Part shown: in pieces, positions 9,240-17,919 of the stretch
Layout: every line of letters starts with the position of its first letter
Numbering within the stretch: position 1 is the stretch's first letter
NCBI GenBank assembly: GCA_964577115.1
Contig: CAZNXJ010000027.1
Span: 1-64,000 of the forward strand
DNA length: 64,000 bases
Source: CAZNXJ01 sp964577115
Lineage (GTDB): Bacteria; Planctomycetota; Planctomycetia; Pirellulales; Pirellulaceae
Reading direction: 5' to 3'
Notes under the pieces: generated by a model
What the model was told of the DNA's origin: nothing
Seen by the model: the letters and a program-made list of their open reading frames with translations, nothing else
Databases searched by the model: none
Program-made: the position numbers and the translations under genes

Positions 9240-12200
9240 CTATTCCCGATTAAGAGTTTCGTCCAGATTCAATAAGAGACTGGCGAGAACGGTCCACGCC
9301 GCGTGCTGTTGCGCGTCGAGCTGCTCATTGCGTCCCGACTCGCCCACCGACAACAGCCGTTCGGCTCGATGGGGATCCTCACGAAATGATCTTTGCGCTT
9401 CCTCAAACAACCGCTGAAACTCGGCGACTTCTTCCAGTTGCGCCGGCCGAGCCAGCACACGTTCGAACATCGCTTGAAGCTGTTCCTCAAAATCTTTGCC
9501 CGCCGCGTCAAGCAGTACCCGCTCGGCCAGGTGGCGCGCCGCTTCGACGTAGGTCGGGTCGTTCATCAGCGCGAGCGCCTGAAGCGGTGTGTTCGTGCGC
9601 GCGCGGCGAATAACACAGAATTCACGGTCGGGCGCGTCAAATACCGTCATCCCCGGCGGTGGACACGTCCGTTTCCAGAACGTGTACAGGCTGCGGCGAT
9701 AGAGTCCGGCTCCTGATGAAGGCACATATTTTTCACGCCGCTCCACCGAGACTTCTTCCCAAAGCCCTTCGGGCTGATAGGGCCGGACACTCGGCCCACC
9801 CTGCCGCTCGACGAGCAGCCCGCTGACGGCCAGCGCAGTGTCCCGCACTTGCTCAGCCGGAAGCCGAAAGCGAGCTCCCCGCGCCAGCAGGCGATTGTGC
9901 GGATCGAGCTCCAAAAGTTCCGCGGAAGCGTCCGACGTCTGGCGATATGTGGACGACGTGACAATCAACCGCAGTAGAGCTTTCGTGTCCCAGTTCAGCG
10001 CCGCCGAGTTCGACGCGTCTGGGGCATGCGAATAGTTGTAGGCCAACCAATCGAGCAGCGCGGGGTGCGAAGGTAACGCGCCCTGGATACCAAAATCCTC
10101 TTCCGTTTCAACGAGTCCGGTGCCGAACAACGCAGCCCACCAGCGATTCACAGCGACGCGCGCAGTCAGCGGATGCTCGCGGTCCAGAATCCATTCGGCC
10201 AGTCCTAATCGGTTCCTCGGCAGCGAATCGGACCACGCAGGTAAGCTCGCCGGAACGTCCGCACTTACCTCGTCGCCTGGCTTATCGTATTCACCTCGTT
10301 CCAGCACGTATGTCGCACGTGGTTCGGTCTGATCCTCCATGACCAAGGCCGTCGGAATGGCTCGTTCGAGTTCGGCTTGCTTGTCGGCCAGCACGGCCTG
10401 CTCGGCCGTCAGTTCTCGAATGACAAGATCGACCTGGCGGAGATAGAAGTCCTCGACGAGCCGTGTCTCCAGCGCACTGCGCTGATCAACAGGTTTGTTC
10501 AAAACATCGGCCAGCCGCATCGGCAACTGACCCGCGGCGACTTGCGCAATTTCCGACGCGTTTAATTCGCGGCGAAAGAGCTGAAGTTCGTCCAGCTGCG
10601 CTGTGATCGTCAGACTTTCACCGCGCCGTCCGATATGAAAGCTCCATTCGGTGCGAATGGAATCGCGTAGCGAGTCGGCTTCCGTTTCGAGTTCTTGCGG
10701 CTGTCCATCGATGTAGATCTTCACGCCCGCAGCGCGGCTCGACCCATCATACGTCACGCCAAGATGTGTCCATTCGTTCAACGGCAGTGCGCCAACGGAC
10801 TTCACCTTAATGGCATTGTCCGGCCACTTATGAATCAGATGGACGGTCGGACGGCCCTCCTCGATCAGCAGGTCGTAACCGCGATACGCCGAGGAATCGT
10901 GCATTTTCGAGAGCACGGCGCCTGTTGCATCGCTCGTCCGATAGACCCACAGCGATATCGAGAACGGTTCGTCGCGTTCGATTTCGCCGGACTGCCCTGC
11001 TTCGAGCCACGACTGGCCGTCGAGTACCAAGGCGTGTCCGCGCGGCGATTCCGCCAGCGTTGGCTTTCCGTGACGCCGCACGCCGGTCTGCGGCGCGGCC
11101 TGGTCGGCGTAGCCTTCATCGACGTTCGGCTCGAACGGAAAGTGATGGGCAAGGCCCAGCGGTTGCTGAAGTAACGTGTCTTCGTCCTCGAGCGAAGCTT
11201 CCCAGTCTGCAACCAGCCGCTTCACATCCATGCGCCGCTCGGCAAGCTGCGCGTCGATGTCGGCCCGCTGCTGTTCCAATTGCTGCGCGAGCCATTGCTG
11301 CTCGCGCGTGGGCGCCTTGATATAGGGAGTGGCTGGGGCACCTTGGTTGTAACCGAGTACCTTGTCGGGACTCTGATTGAAAAACGCAAACAATTGGAAG
11401 TACTCGCGCTGTGAGATCGGATCGTACTTGTGATCATGGCAGCGCGCGCATTGGAGCGTCAGGCCGAGCAGCACGTTGAAGGTCGTTTGCACTCGGTCCG
11501 CGACGTATTCGACGCGGTACTCTTCATCAATAATCCCACCCTCGGTCGTAAGAACGTGGTTCCGGTTGAAACCGGTGGCGATGCGTTGTTCGAGTGTTGG
11601 ATTCGGAAGCTGGTCGCCGGCGAGCTGCTGCCGGACAAACGCGTCGTACGGCAGATTGCGGTTGAAGGCCTCGATGACCCAATCGCGCCACCGCCACATC
11701 ACACGCTCTTCGTCGTTGTTGTAGCCATTCGTATCCGCATAACGGGACACATCGAGCCAGATCTGGGCGAACCGTTCGCCGAAGCGCGGCGAAGCGAGCA
11801 GTCGGTCGACCAGCCGTTCGTAGGCGTCGGGCGAAGGATCAGCGCAGAACGCGGCGACTTCCTCCGGTGTGGGCGGGATCCCGGTCAGATCGAGCGTGAT
11901 GCGTCGAATCAGCGTACGGCGCGACGCTTCGGCCGAAGGTGCAATACCGCGTGCTTCGAGTGTTTCGAGCACAAAGGCGTCGATCGGATTACGCACCCAA
12001 TCGCGGCGGGCGACCGTCGGCACCGTCGGTAGCGAAGGAGGCTCGAAAGCCCAGTGGCCCTCGACCGGTGCACCGTCGGCAATCCATCGCCGTAAGATGT
12101 CCTTTTGCGCGTCGCTCAGCTGTTTTTTCGAATGCGGAGGCGGCATGATCAGCTCGGGATCGGTCGCATCGATCCGCTCCACGAGCAAGCTCGCTGCAAC

Positions 12201-12431
12201 GTCACCCGGGACGACGGCGCCGCTGTCGCGCTGGCCTTCAAGCGTATCGAGGCGCAGACCCGCTTCGCGGCTTGTTTCATCCGGGCCGTGACAAGCAAAG
12301 CAGTTGTCGGCCAGGATGGGGCGGACGTCGCGCGAGTAGCGGACATCGGCCGCATGAACCGCTCGCGGCGCGCCACTCCCGGCAACGAGCATCCATGCGC
12401 TAATTCCTAGAACAAACCACCAATGCGACAT
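9240..12431 (-). CDS. PSCyt1/DUF1549/LamG/DUF1553 (PSD1) exported protein
   Basis: Product of 1063 residues from the ATG at 12431, which has AAGGTG upstream and gives a Sec signal peptide (residues 1-26, cleavage after AVHA). The ATG at 12722 would run into the DinB gene. Domains in order: a planctomycete cytochrome-C-like domain with haem motif CFACH (44-48); DUF1549 (beginning NPIDAFVLETLEARG); a central coiled region around a LamG/concanavalin-like domain (PFSISLWVYRTSD, WTHLGVTYDGSS); and DUF1553, with VNRWWAALFGTGLVETEEDFG. The protein is typical of planctomycetes and is thought to act outside the cytoplasm, perhaps in redox-linked polysaccharide breakdown; this is not established. It is the first gene of a pair with the DUF1501 gene. 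Confidence 0.92.
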   Translation of the reverse strand: MSHWWFVLGISAWMLVAGSGAPRAVHAADVRYSRDVRPILADNCFACHGPDETSREAGLRLDTLEGQRDSGAVVPGDVAASLLVERIDATDPELIMPPPHSKKQLSDAQKDILRRWIADGAPVEGHWAFEPPSLPTVPTVARRDWVRNPIDAFVLETLEARGIAPSAEASRRTLIRRITLDLTGIPPTPEEVAAFCADPSPDAYERLVDRLLASPRFGERFAQIWLDVSRYADTNGYNNDEERVMWRWRDWVIEAFNRNLPYDAFVRQQLAGDQLPNPTLEQRIATGFNRNHVLTTEGGIIDEEYRVEYVADRVQTTFNVLLGLTLQCARCHDHKYDPISQREYFQLFAFFNQSPDKVLGYNQGAPATPYIKAPTREQQWLAQQLEQQRADIDAQLAERRMDVKRLVADWEASLEDEDTLLQQPLGLAHHFPFEPNVDEGYADQAAPQTGVRRHGKPTLAESPRGHALVLDGQSWLEAGQSGEIERDEPFSISLWVYRTSDATGAVLSKMHDSSAYRGYDLLIEEGRPTVHLIHKWPDNAIKVKSVGALPLNEWTHLGVTYDGSSRAAGVKIYIDGQPQELETEADSLRDSIRTEWSFHIGRRGESLTITAQLDELQLFRRELNASEIAQVAAGQLPMRLADVLNKPVDQRSALETRLVEDFYLRQVDLVIRELTAEQAVLADKQAELERAIPTALVMEDQTEPRATYVLERGEYDKPGDEVSADVPASLPAWSDSLPRNRLGLAEWILDREHPLTARVAVNRWWAALFGTGLVETEEDFGIQGALPSHPALLDWLAYNYSHAPDASNSAALNWDTKALLRLIVTSSTYRQTSDASAELLELDPHNRLLARGARFRLPAEQVRDTALAVSGLLVERQGGPSVRPYQPEGLWEEVSVERREKYVPSSGAGLYRRSLYTFWKRTCPPPGMTVFDAPDREFCVIRRARTNTPLQALALMNDPTYVEAARHLAERVLLDAAGKDFEEQLQAMFERVLARPAQLEEVAEFQRLFEEAQRSFREDPHRAERLLSVGESGRNEQLDAQQHAAWTVLASLLLNLDETLNRE

Positions 12432-12588
12432 CGCTCGGATCACCTTCGGAAGAACGCGCCACTGGCGAGGTGCATGCCAATTCCGTATGGCCCGCGACTC
12501 GCCGGAGCGTCCTACGCAGCGGGGGGGCCATGCCGGCGCGCGGCGCCAGGCGATGTTCGCCGCGCGCTCGGCCAAAAAATGCCTCGCA

Positions 12589-13074
12589 TTAGAACTTCGC
12601 CTTGAGCCCCAATTGGCGGCGAACAATGACCCACTGCCCGGCGTGCATGAGCCAATGGCTGCCCAGCATGTTAAAGACGGCACCAACCGTCGGAGCATAA
12701 TCCAATCCGCTCGGTTTATCAAAATCTGCGTCCTGCGCCTCCGCGAGCGCAGCCAGCGCCGCCTGGCGCTGCTGGCGGTAGGCGGCTAGCAACTCTTCCT
12801 TTTTCGCGAAGTCGGCGGGGTTATCCGACTTGGCCGTGTCGCGCGAATATTTCTCGGCAAATCCCTCGGGCAGCGGCGCCGCTTTGCCGGGGGCGACCTT
12901 GGAGAGCATTTCGTGTTCGGAAACGATCAAATGGCCCAACTGCCAATTGATGTGATTGCAATCCGGATGAGGTCGCAGCATTAGCTGCTCGTCCTGAAGG
13001 TCCTCGATGTACCCCATGCAGACCATTTCGCTGACTTCGAGGTTAAGCCGGAACGCATCGCGAATGTCCATCAT
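12589..13074 (-). CDS. DinB/YfiT-like putative metalloprotein
   Basis: Product of 161 residues from the ATG at 13074 (a second ATG follows at once at 13071, and AAAGGGA is adjacent); the frame opens at 13140 but the extra residues are not family-like. It is a four-helix DinB-superfamily protein. The metal-binding His residues are visible in NWQLGHLIVSEHE and in GSHWLMHAGQWV near the C-terminus. Members are stress-linked thiol-dependent transferases or hydrolases of mostly unknown substrate. It lies just downstream of the HEAT-repeat gene on the same strand (62 bases) and may be co-transcribed with it. Confidence 0.8.
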   Translation of the reverse strand: MMDIRDAFRLNLEVSEMVCMGYIEDLQDEQLMLRPHPDCNHINWQLGHLIVSEHEMLSKVAPGKAAPLPEGFAEKYSRDTAKSDNPADFAKKEELLAAYRQQRQAALAALAEAQDADFDKPSGLDYAPTVGAVFNMLGSHWLMHAGQWVIVRRQLGLKAKF

Positions 13075-13136
13075 TCCCTTTCTTCTTAACAAATCGACTC
13101 GACTGAAAATCACCTTCCGTGCGCAATGCTTCTGCT

Positions 13137-14507
13137 TCACGGATTCTCACGTAGCTGATTCTGAGGGCCTTCGTGGTCAGCGTGTGTTCGTTCGCGGCTC
13201 ACGATCAGCCGCAGTGCTTCTCGCGCTGCCGAACGCACATCGTCCGGCTCCTGCGGGCTCGTGGCTAGTTGCTTGAGCCGCGGCTCGGCGGACCGGGCCA
13301 CTGGGCCGATCAGGCCGAGTGCGTATGCGACCTGTTCGCGCGTGAGCGAGTTCTCGTCATCAAGCAGCTTGACCAGCTCGGGAACGAGTCGTCCGCGATC
13401 GGCATCCGGGAGCGTCGCGAGTTGTTCGGCCGCTTCCCACGGACTTTGGATTTGCTGTAAGCGTTCGAGCAGGATGCGCTCAGCGTACGGCCTCTCGGCC
13501 GGAGCAATATGCCACAGTGTACCGGCGGCGACCGCCTCTACCGATTTCGACTCGTCCTCACATAACGGCTTGATTTTCGTAGCAAGTCTTTGGGCCTGAG
13601 TTCCAAAACGCGCAACGGCGGCCAGCGCATCGCGACGCACCGGCTGTAGCTGGTCGTCGATAGCGAGAGCCAGGGCGTCGAGCGCTTGTTCGCCGCCGGC
13701 AGGGCCGATGCCCCCGAGTGCCTGAGCCGCAAAGCGTCGTACGGAACCGGTTCCGGTCGCCAGTTTCTCAATAAGCTTGCCGGCGGCCGGCGCGGCGGCG
13801 GGGCCGATGTCGCGTAGCGCCTGACAGGCCCAATACTGCATATGCATGCCAACCTCGGGCGGGTCGGTTTCGAAGTCAAGCAGCTCGATTAGCTTCGGTA
13901 CGGCTGGCGCGGCGAGCGGTCCGAGCCCCTGGAGAACGTAAATGGCCGGCCCCGGTGTTTCTTTGGATTCGAGGATCTCCAGAGCCTTGGGTAAGGCCGG
14001 CGCGGCCCCCTGCCCCATTTCGAACAGCGCCGCCGACGCACCGCGGTAAGCTTCATCGTTCGGGTCGAATCGAGACAAAACGACCGCGAGCGCCGGCGGG
14101 CCAAGCTTTCCTAGCGCGCGGCCGGCATATTCCCAGACGGGTTTTCCGTCCACGACTTCTTTGTCCGGCAGCAGAGCCACAAGGGCTTCCACGGATTCGG
14201 CGGCTTCCGGTCCGATGGCGCCAATCGCGGCCGCGGAATAGGCGCGGACTGCCGCGCGCGGGTGCGCGAGCGCCGCACGGAGTGCGGTTAAGGCCGGAGC
14301 GGCTTCGCGACCGCGCTCGCCGAGTTGCCACGCCGCCTGCAACTGCTCGTCATCCGTACCGGACTGAAGCTGCGCTGCGAGCTCGGCGATCGTGGGATCG
14401 GCGGAAGGCTGCGCGTGCTTCGGCTTCTCCGCGGCAGCTTCATCGCGCGCGGATGCAAGGCAGCCGACGAGAGCAATGCAGAGCATGGCGAGAAAGCTGC
14501 GCATCAT
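13137..14507 (-). CDS. HEAT-repeat lipoprotein
   Basis: Product of 456 residues with a lipoprotein signal (MMRSFLAMLCIALVGC, lipobox ALVGC with Cys16). After a short linker the protein is a run of HEAT/PBS-lyase-like repeats with the recurring pattern A-x-x-L-G-x-x-G-x-x-A-x-x-A-x-P-x-L, for example RAVRAYSAAAIGAIGPEAAE and LTREQVAYALGLIGP. Such scaffolds bind other proteins. It is predicted to sit on a membrane facing the periplasm. No enzyme domain is present. Confidence 0.85.
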   Translation of the reverse strand: MMRSFLAMLCIALVGCLASARDEAAAEKPKHAQPSADPTIAELAAQLQSGTDDEQLQAAWQLGERGREAAPALTALRAALAHPRAAVRAYSAAAIGAIGPEAAESVEALVALLPDKEVVDGKPVWEYAGRALGKLGPPALAVVLSRFDPNDEAYRGASAALFEMGQGAAPALPKALEILESKETPGPAIYVLQGLGPLAAPAVPKLIELLDFETDPPEVGMHMQYWACQALRDIGPAAAPAAGKLIEKLATGTGSVRRFAAQALGGIGPAGGEQALDALALAIDDQLQPVRRDALAAVARFGTQAQRLATKIKPLCEDESKSVEAVAAGTLWHIAPAERPYAERILLERLQQIQSPWEAAEQLATLPDADRGRLVPELVKLLDDENSLTREQVAYALGLIGPVARSAEPRLKQLATSPQEPDDVRSAAREALRLIVSRERTHADHEGPQNQLRENP

Positions 14508-14576
14508 TTTGAAGCTCGCGTTTTCGAGGTTGTACTATCGGCAATGGAGCCGGCTGCCATTTTGGGGCGCCGATGT

Positions 14577-15146
14577 TCACCGAGCCCCGCGGAGTAGCTC
14601 GAGAAACTCGCGCATCAGCGGCGCATTATCGTGCCACGTACGCGCCGTGATGAAGTGCCCGTCCCGGACAACGGGTCGGTCGACGTATTCGGCATTTCCC
14701 TGGCGAGCGTCCAGCGCGCATTTGGCGACGGTAGTTACTGTTCGCCCGCGAATCACGTCGGCGGCGGTCAGGATTTCAATGCCGTGGCAGACGCACGCGA
14801 TCGGCTTTTCGGCTTCGGCCAAGGCACGCACCACGCGCAATAAATCCTGATCGTAACGCAAGTACTCGGGTGCTCGACCGCCGGAAATAAACGCACCGGC
14901 GTAATCCGATGGATTGAGATCGCGAAAAGCCGCGGTCGCTCGGATGAAGTAACCCGGGCGTTCCTGTGTGATGTCCCAGGGAATGGCCGAATCGGGTGGG
15001 ATTTCGTGGAGCACCGTGTGGTAGAGGCGCGCTTCCGGTCCGGCGACGACGACCTCGTATCCTTCTTCAGCCAGCCGAAAGTATGGATAGAACGTATCGA
15101 GCGCTTCGGTGGCATCACCGAGCGGCATCAGGATCTTCTCGGGCAT
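14577..15146 (-). CDS. DJ-1/PfpI family protein
   Basis: Product of 189 residues, the usual length for the family. The nucleophile elbow is ACVCHGIEIL, with the candidate catalytic Cys followed by His, as in PfpI/YhbO-type proteins; FISGGRAPEYLR upstream and TARTWHDNAP near the end are also family features. Members have been described as proteases, glyoxalases and protein deglycases, so the exact reaction is left open. The gene follows the terminator of the gfo/idh unit and probably has its own promoter. Confidence 0.88.
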   Translation of the reverse strand: MPEKILMPLGDATEALDTFYPYFRLAEEGYEVVVAGPEARLYHTVLHEIPPDSAIPWDITQERPGYFIRATAAFRDLNPSDYAGAFISGGRAPEYLRYDQDLLRVVRALAEAEKPIACVCHGIEILTAADVIRGRTVTTVAKCALDARQGNAEYVDRPVVRDGHFITARTWHDNAPLMREFLELLRGAR

Positions 15147-15253
15147 GTGCTACGCCTCTGCACAATTGAGTGCGATGCTGACCAGTTCGCTTGCAGCTGC
15201 CAGGCGTCGGCTTAACGCTCAATGCGTGCAATGCGTGAAATCGATCGGCCGCA

Positions 15254-15299
15254 AAAGAAAAAACGCCGCGCTCCACCATAACCTTTGGGGAACGCGGCG
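15254..15299 (-). terminator. Intrinsic terminator after the Gfo/Idh gene
   Basis: Read on the minus strand: CGCCGCG (15299-15293), a 22-base loop, CGCGGCG (15270-15264), then TTTTTTCTTTT (15263-15253). It lies about 45 bases past the stop of the oxidoreductase and ends that unit. Confidence 0.8.
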
Positions 15300-15345
15300 G
15301 GAATACGCTCGGCGTATCGCCAGTTCACAAACGAACTGGAGTGCG

Positions 15346-16794
15346 TTAGACGATCAGGCCCGCATAGCCTTCGCGGTATTCGGGCTTAATGATGTGCGCG
15401 ACTTCGGGGGCGTTAGGCGCCGTCATCGTCTTGGCGTCCCATTCGATTTTCTTACCGTTCGCCCACACCGCGAGGTTGCCGAGCAGCACGGTTTCGGTAA
15501 GACCACCGGCGTAATCCGGGAAGTTCGACATGGCCGGCTCGCCGCCCTTGATCGCGTTGACCCATTCCTCGAAATGGCCTGGCGAGACCTTCACCTCGAC
15601 CTGCGGCTCTTTGAGGTTCTTCTGGAGGACGTACTCCTTGCGGTCGAACCAGACACCGGTATGCGCGCTGTCTCCACCGTAGTCGCCCGGCGAGAAGAAC
15701 GTGCCCTTTTCACCGATGAGCAACGCACCGGTGTTGATGACGTTCCGATAATCTTCTTCTCGCTGGAGCAGCGGTTTGCCATTGGCGTCCTTGAACGCTT
15801 CGCGCGGCGGCAAGAGGTCGTCCGGCGGGCGCTTGCCGCCGTCGTACCAGACGAGCTTCACCGGGGGCCGACCATTCAGCTCGGGATACTCGAACGTAAT
15901 CACCGACCACGCCGGATACGTTTCCTGGTTGTGCCCCGACGTTTCAGCAACGATCGAGATCGGATCGCGCAGTTCGAGCGCCATGTACGGCATGTTCAGC
16001 GTGTGACACGCCATATCGCCCAGCGCGCCCGTTCCAAAATCCCACCAGCCGCGCCACTTGAACGGATGGTAAGCCGGGTGATAGGGGCGGAACGGAGCGG
16101 GACCGATGAAGTCATCCCAGTAGATCTTATTAACGACTCGCCCGTCCTCGCTCTTTACCTCGATGACCTTGGCGTCGCCGTACGGAGCGTCCTGCGGGCG
16201 TCCTTCGCCTTGCGGCCACACAGGTCGATTCGTCCAGACGTGAACTTCCTTCACCGCTCCGATCACGCCCGCCTTGACGAGGGCAGCGCTCGTACGCAGG
16301 TTGGTTTCCGCGGTGCCCTGGTTGCCCATCTGCGTCGCGACATTTTGGGCACGCGCGACTTCGGCCATCATGCGGGCTTCCCAGATCGACTTGGTCAGCG
16401 GCTTTTGCGTGAAGCAGGCCTTGCCCATCTTCATCGCCATGATCGACGCCGCGGCGTGCGTATGGTCGGGCGTGCTGACCGTGACCGCGTCGATACTGTC
16501 ACCCATCTCCTCGAGCATCTTGCGGAAATCGTGGAATTTCTTCGCCTTCGGCCAGCGCAAACCCGCGCGCGTCAGGTTGCCGTCGTCGATGTCGCAGATG
16601 GCCACCATGTTGCCCGAACGGCCAGCGTCGGCCGAATCGCTGGTGCCCTTACCCCCGACGCCGATGCTGGCAAAATTGATCGTCTCGATTGCAGCGCGGC
16701 TGGGGCGCGGAGCAACTCCGCCGGCGACCCAATAGCCCACGCCTACAGCCGTCGTCGTCTGCATAAATCGACGACGATTTGTTCGATACGCCAT
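15346..16794 (-). CDS. Gfo/Idh/MocA family oxidoreductase, Tat-exported
   Basis: Product of 482 residues from the ATG at 16794, which has AGGAG 10 bases upstream and gives a twin-arginine signal (TNRRRFMQ at residues 5-12, then a hydrophobic stretch). The ATG at 17064 would overlap the ribokinase gene. The mature protein is a NAD(P)-binding Rossmann fold (FASIGVGGKGTSD in place of the usual GxGxxG) with VSTPDHTHA and FTQKPLTKS, the conserved EKP-like catalytic region. Planctomycetes encode many of these; they oxidise sugars or inositols, but the substrate here is unknown. A Tat-exported member could carry its cofactor out already folded. It is the last gene of the minus-strand unit before the terminator at 15254-15299. 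Confidence 0.92.
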   Translation of the reverse strand: MAYRTNRRRFMQTTTAVGVGYWVAGGVAPRPSRAAIETINFASIGVGGKGTSDSADAGRSGNMVAICDIDDGNLTRAGLRWPKAKKFHDFRKMLEEMGDSIDAVTVSTPDHTHAAASIMAMKMGKACFTQKPLTKSIWEARMMAEVARAQNVATQMGNQGTAETNLRTSAALVKAGVIGAVKEVHVWTNRPVWPQGEGRPQDAPYGDAKVIEVKSEDGRVVNKIYWDDFIGPAPFRPYHPAYHPFKWRGWWDFGTGALGDMACHTLNMPYMALELRDPISIVAETSGHNQETYPAWSVITFEYPELNGRPPVKLVWYDGGKRPPDDLLPPREAFKDANGKPLLQREEDYRNVINTGALLIGEKGTFFSPGDYGGDSAHTGVWFDRKEYVLQKNLKEPQVEVKVSPGHFEEWVNAIKGGEPAMSNFPDYAGGLTETVLLGNLAVWANGKKIEWDAKTMTAPNAPEVAHIIKPEYREGYAGLIV

Positions 16795-16876
16795 CTCTTG
16801 CGAACTCCTATGGAACGAATTCTTGCCGGTATTCCGCGCTAACGGTTGCAGATGGAACCCCCAAGAGGCTATCGCG

Positions 16877-17791
16877 CTACGAGCGGATTTGCAATTCGAC
16901 CTCCCTGCGGTAGGGGAGCGACGGTTGCGCCCCCTCGCGTGTGACCGCCAGACCCGCCGCGGCCGTCGCAAATCGGATGGCTCGCACCAGGTCATCGGTT
17001 TCCGCCCAATGAGCCGCCAGCGCGCCGCTAAACGCATCGCCCGCCGCAGTTGTATCGACCGCACGCACGTCGGTCGCCGGGAAATGTTCGATCGATTTGC
17101 CCACTAACACCACGCCCGCCGCCCCCAGTGTGATGAGGACATTCTTTGCTCCCCGCTGACGCAGCACCTGGCCGGCTTGTACCGCATCGTCGGGCGAGCG
17201 AATGGTGATGCCGCTGAGCTGCGCGGCTTCGTGTTCGTTGGGAGTAAGCAAGTCGGCGCATTCAAGCTGCGGATCCTCGAGAAACTCACGGATCACCGGT
17301 GCCGGGTTCAGAATCGTGCGCACACCGTAGCGCTGGGCCATTTGGAATGCACGTAGCACCGTTGGCCAGGGGACTTCGAGGCACGCGAGCAGAACACGAG
17401 CCCGTTGCCACTCGGCGTCAGTCACCTGCGTGACAATGGATTCATCGACCAGCGCGTTGGCTCCGGAAGCCACACTGATGCAATTTTCGCCGTGTTCCGA
17501 AACCAGAATGAGTGCGACACCGGTCGGCGTTTCCTTGAGCGTCCTCAGAAAGCGACAGTCGATGCCCTCGCGCTGTAGGGCGCTGCGCGCTTCTTTTCCA
17601 AACGCGTCGTTTCCGACCGCACCGAGAAAGGTCACATCGGCGCCGGATCGCGCTGCCGCGACCGCCTGGTTGGCTCCCTTTCCACCACCTGCCTGAAAGA
17701 ATCGCCCACCGAGCACCGTTTCACCGGGAGCGGGTAGTCGCGCGGAGCGTACGACCAGATCGACGTTGACCGAACCGAGCACCAAAAGCAT
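16877..17791 (-). CDS. rbsK: Ribokinase-like PfkB sugar kinase
   Basis: Product of 304 residues from the ATG at 17791, with AGAGGA upstream; the longer frame to 17935 overlaps mnmE. It phosphorylates ribose or a related sugar with ATP in the cytoplasm. The PfkB signatures are seen: GGKGANQAVAAARSG (N-terminal, sugar binding) and DTTAAGDAFSGALA with the catalytic Asp in GDAF. The length and the opening GSVNVDLVV fit RbsK well, but 2-keto-3-deoxygluconate or other pentose kinases cannot be excluded. It sits between mnmE and the Gfo/Idh gene on the same strand. Confidence 0.85.
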   Translation of the reverse strand: MLLVLGSVNVDLVVRSARLPAPGETVLGGRFFQAGGGKGANQAVAAARSGADVTFLGAVGNDAFGKEARSALQREGIDCRFLRTLKETPTGVALILVSEHGENCISVASGANALVDESIVTQVTDAEWQRARVLLACLEVPWPTVLRAFQMAQRYGVRTILNPAPVIREFLEDPQLECADLLTPNEHEAAQLSGITIRSPDDAVQAGQVLRQRGAKNVLITLGAAGVVLVGKSIEHFPATDVRAVDTTAAGDAFSGALAAHWAETDDLVRAIRFATAAAGLAVTREGAQPSLPYRREVELQIRS

Positions 17792-17919
17792 GGCGATTTC
17801 CTCTTGGAGCAGCCCTCTGGTCGCGCGGGTTCCAAACGCTCCCGCGCGGCGCCGCATTGTACGTGAAGAGGAGCCGGCACGGCATCTGTCGCGAGCTGGC
17901 GAATCGACCTGAAGCGTCG

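Noticed and set aside
15109..16842. 577-codon plus-strand ORF opposite the Gfo/Idh gene
   Set aside because: Shadow; the minus-strand protein has a Tat signal and family motifs, and a terminator lies inside this ORF's beginning.
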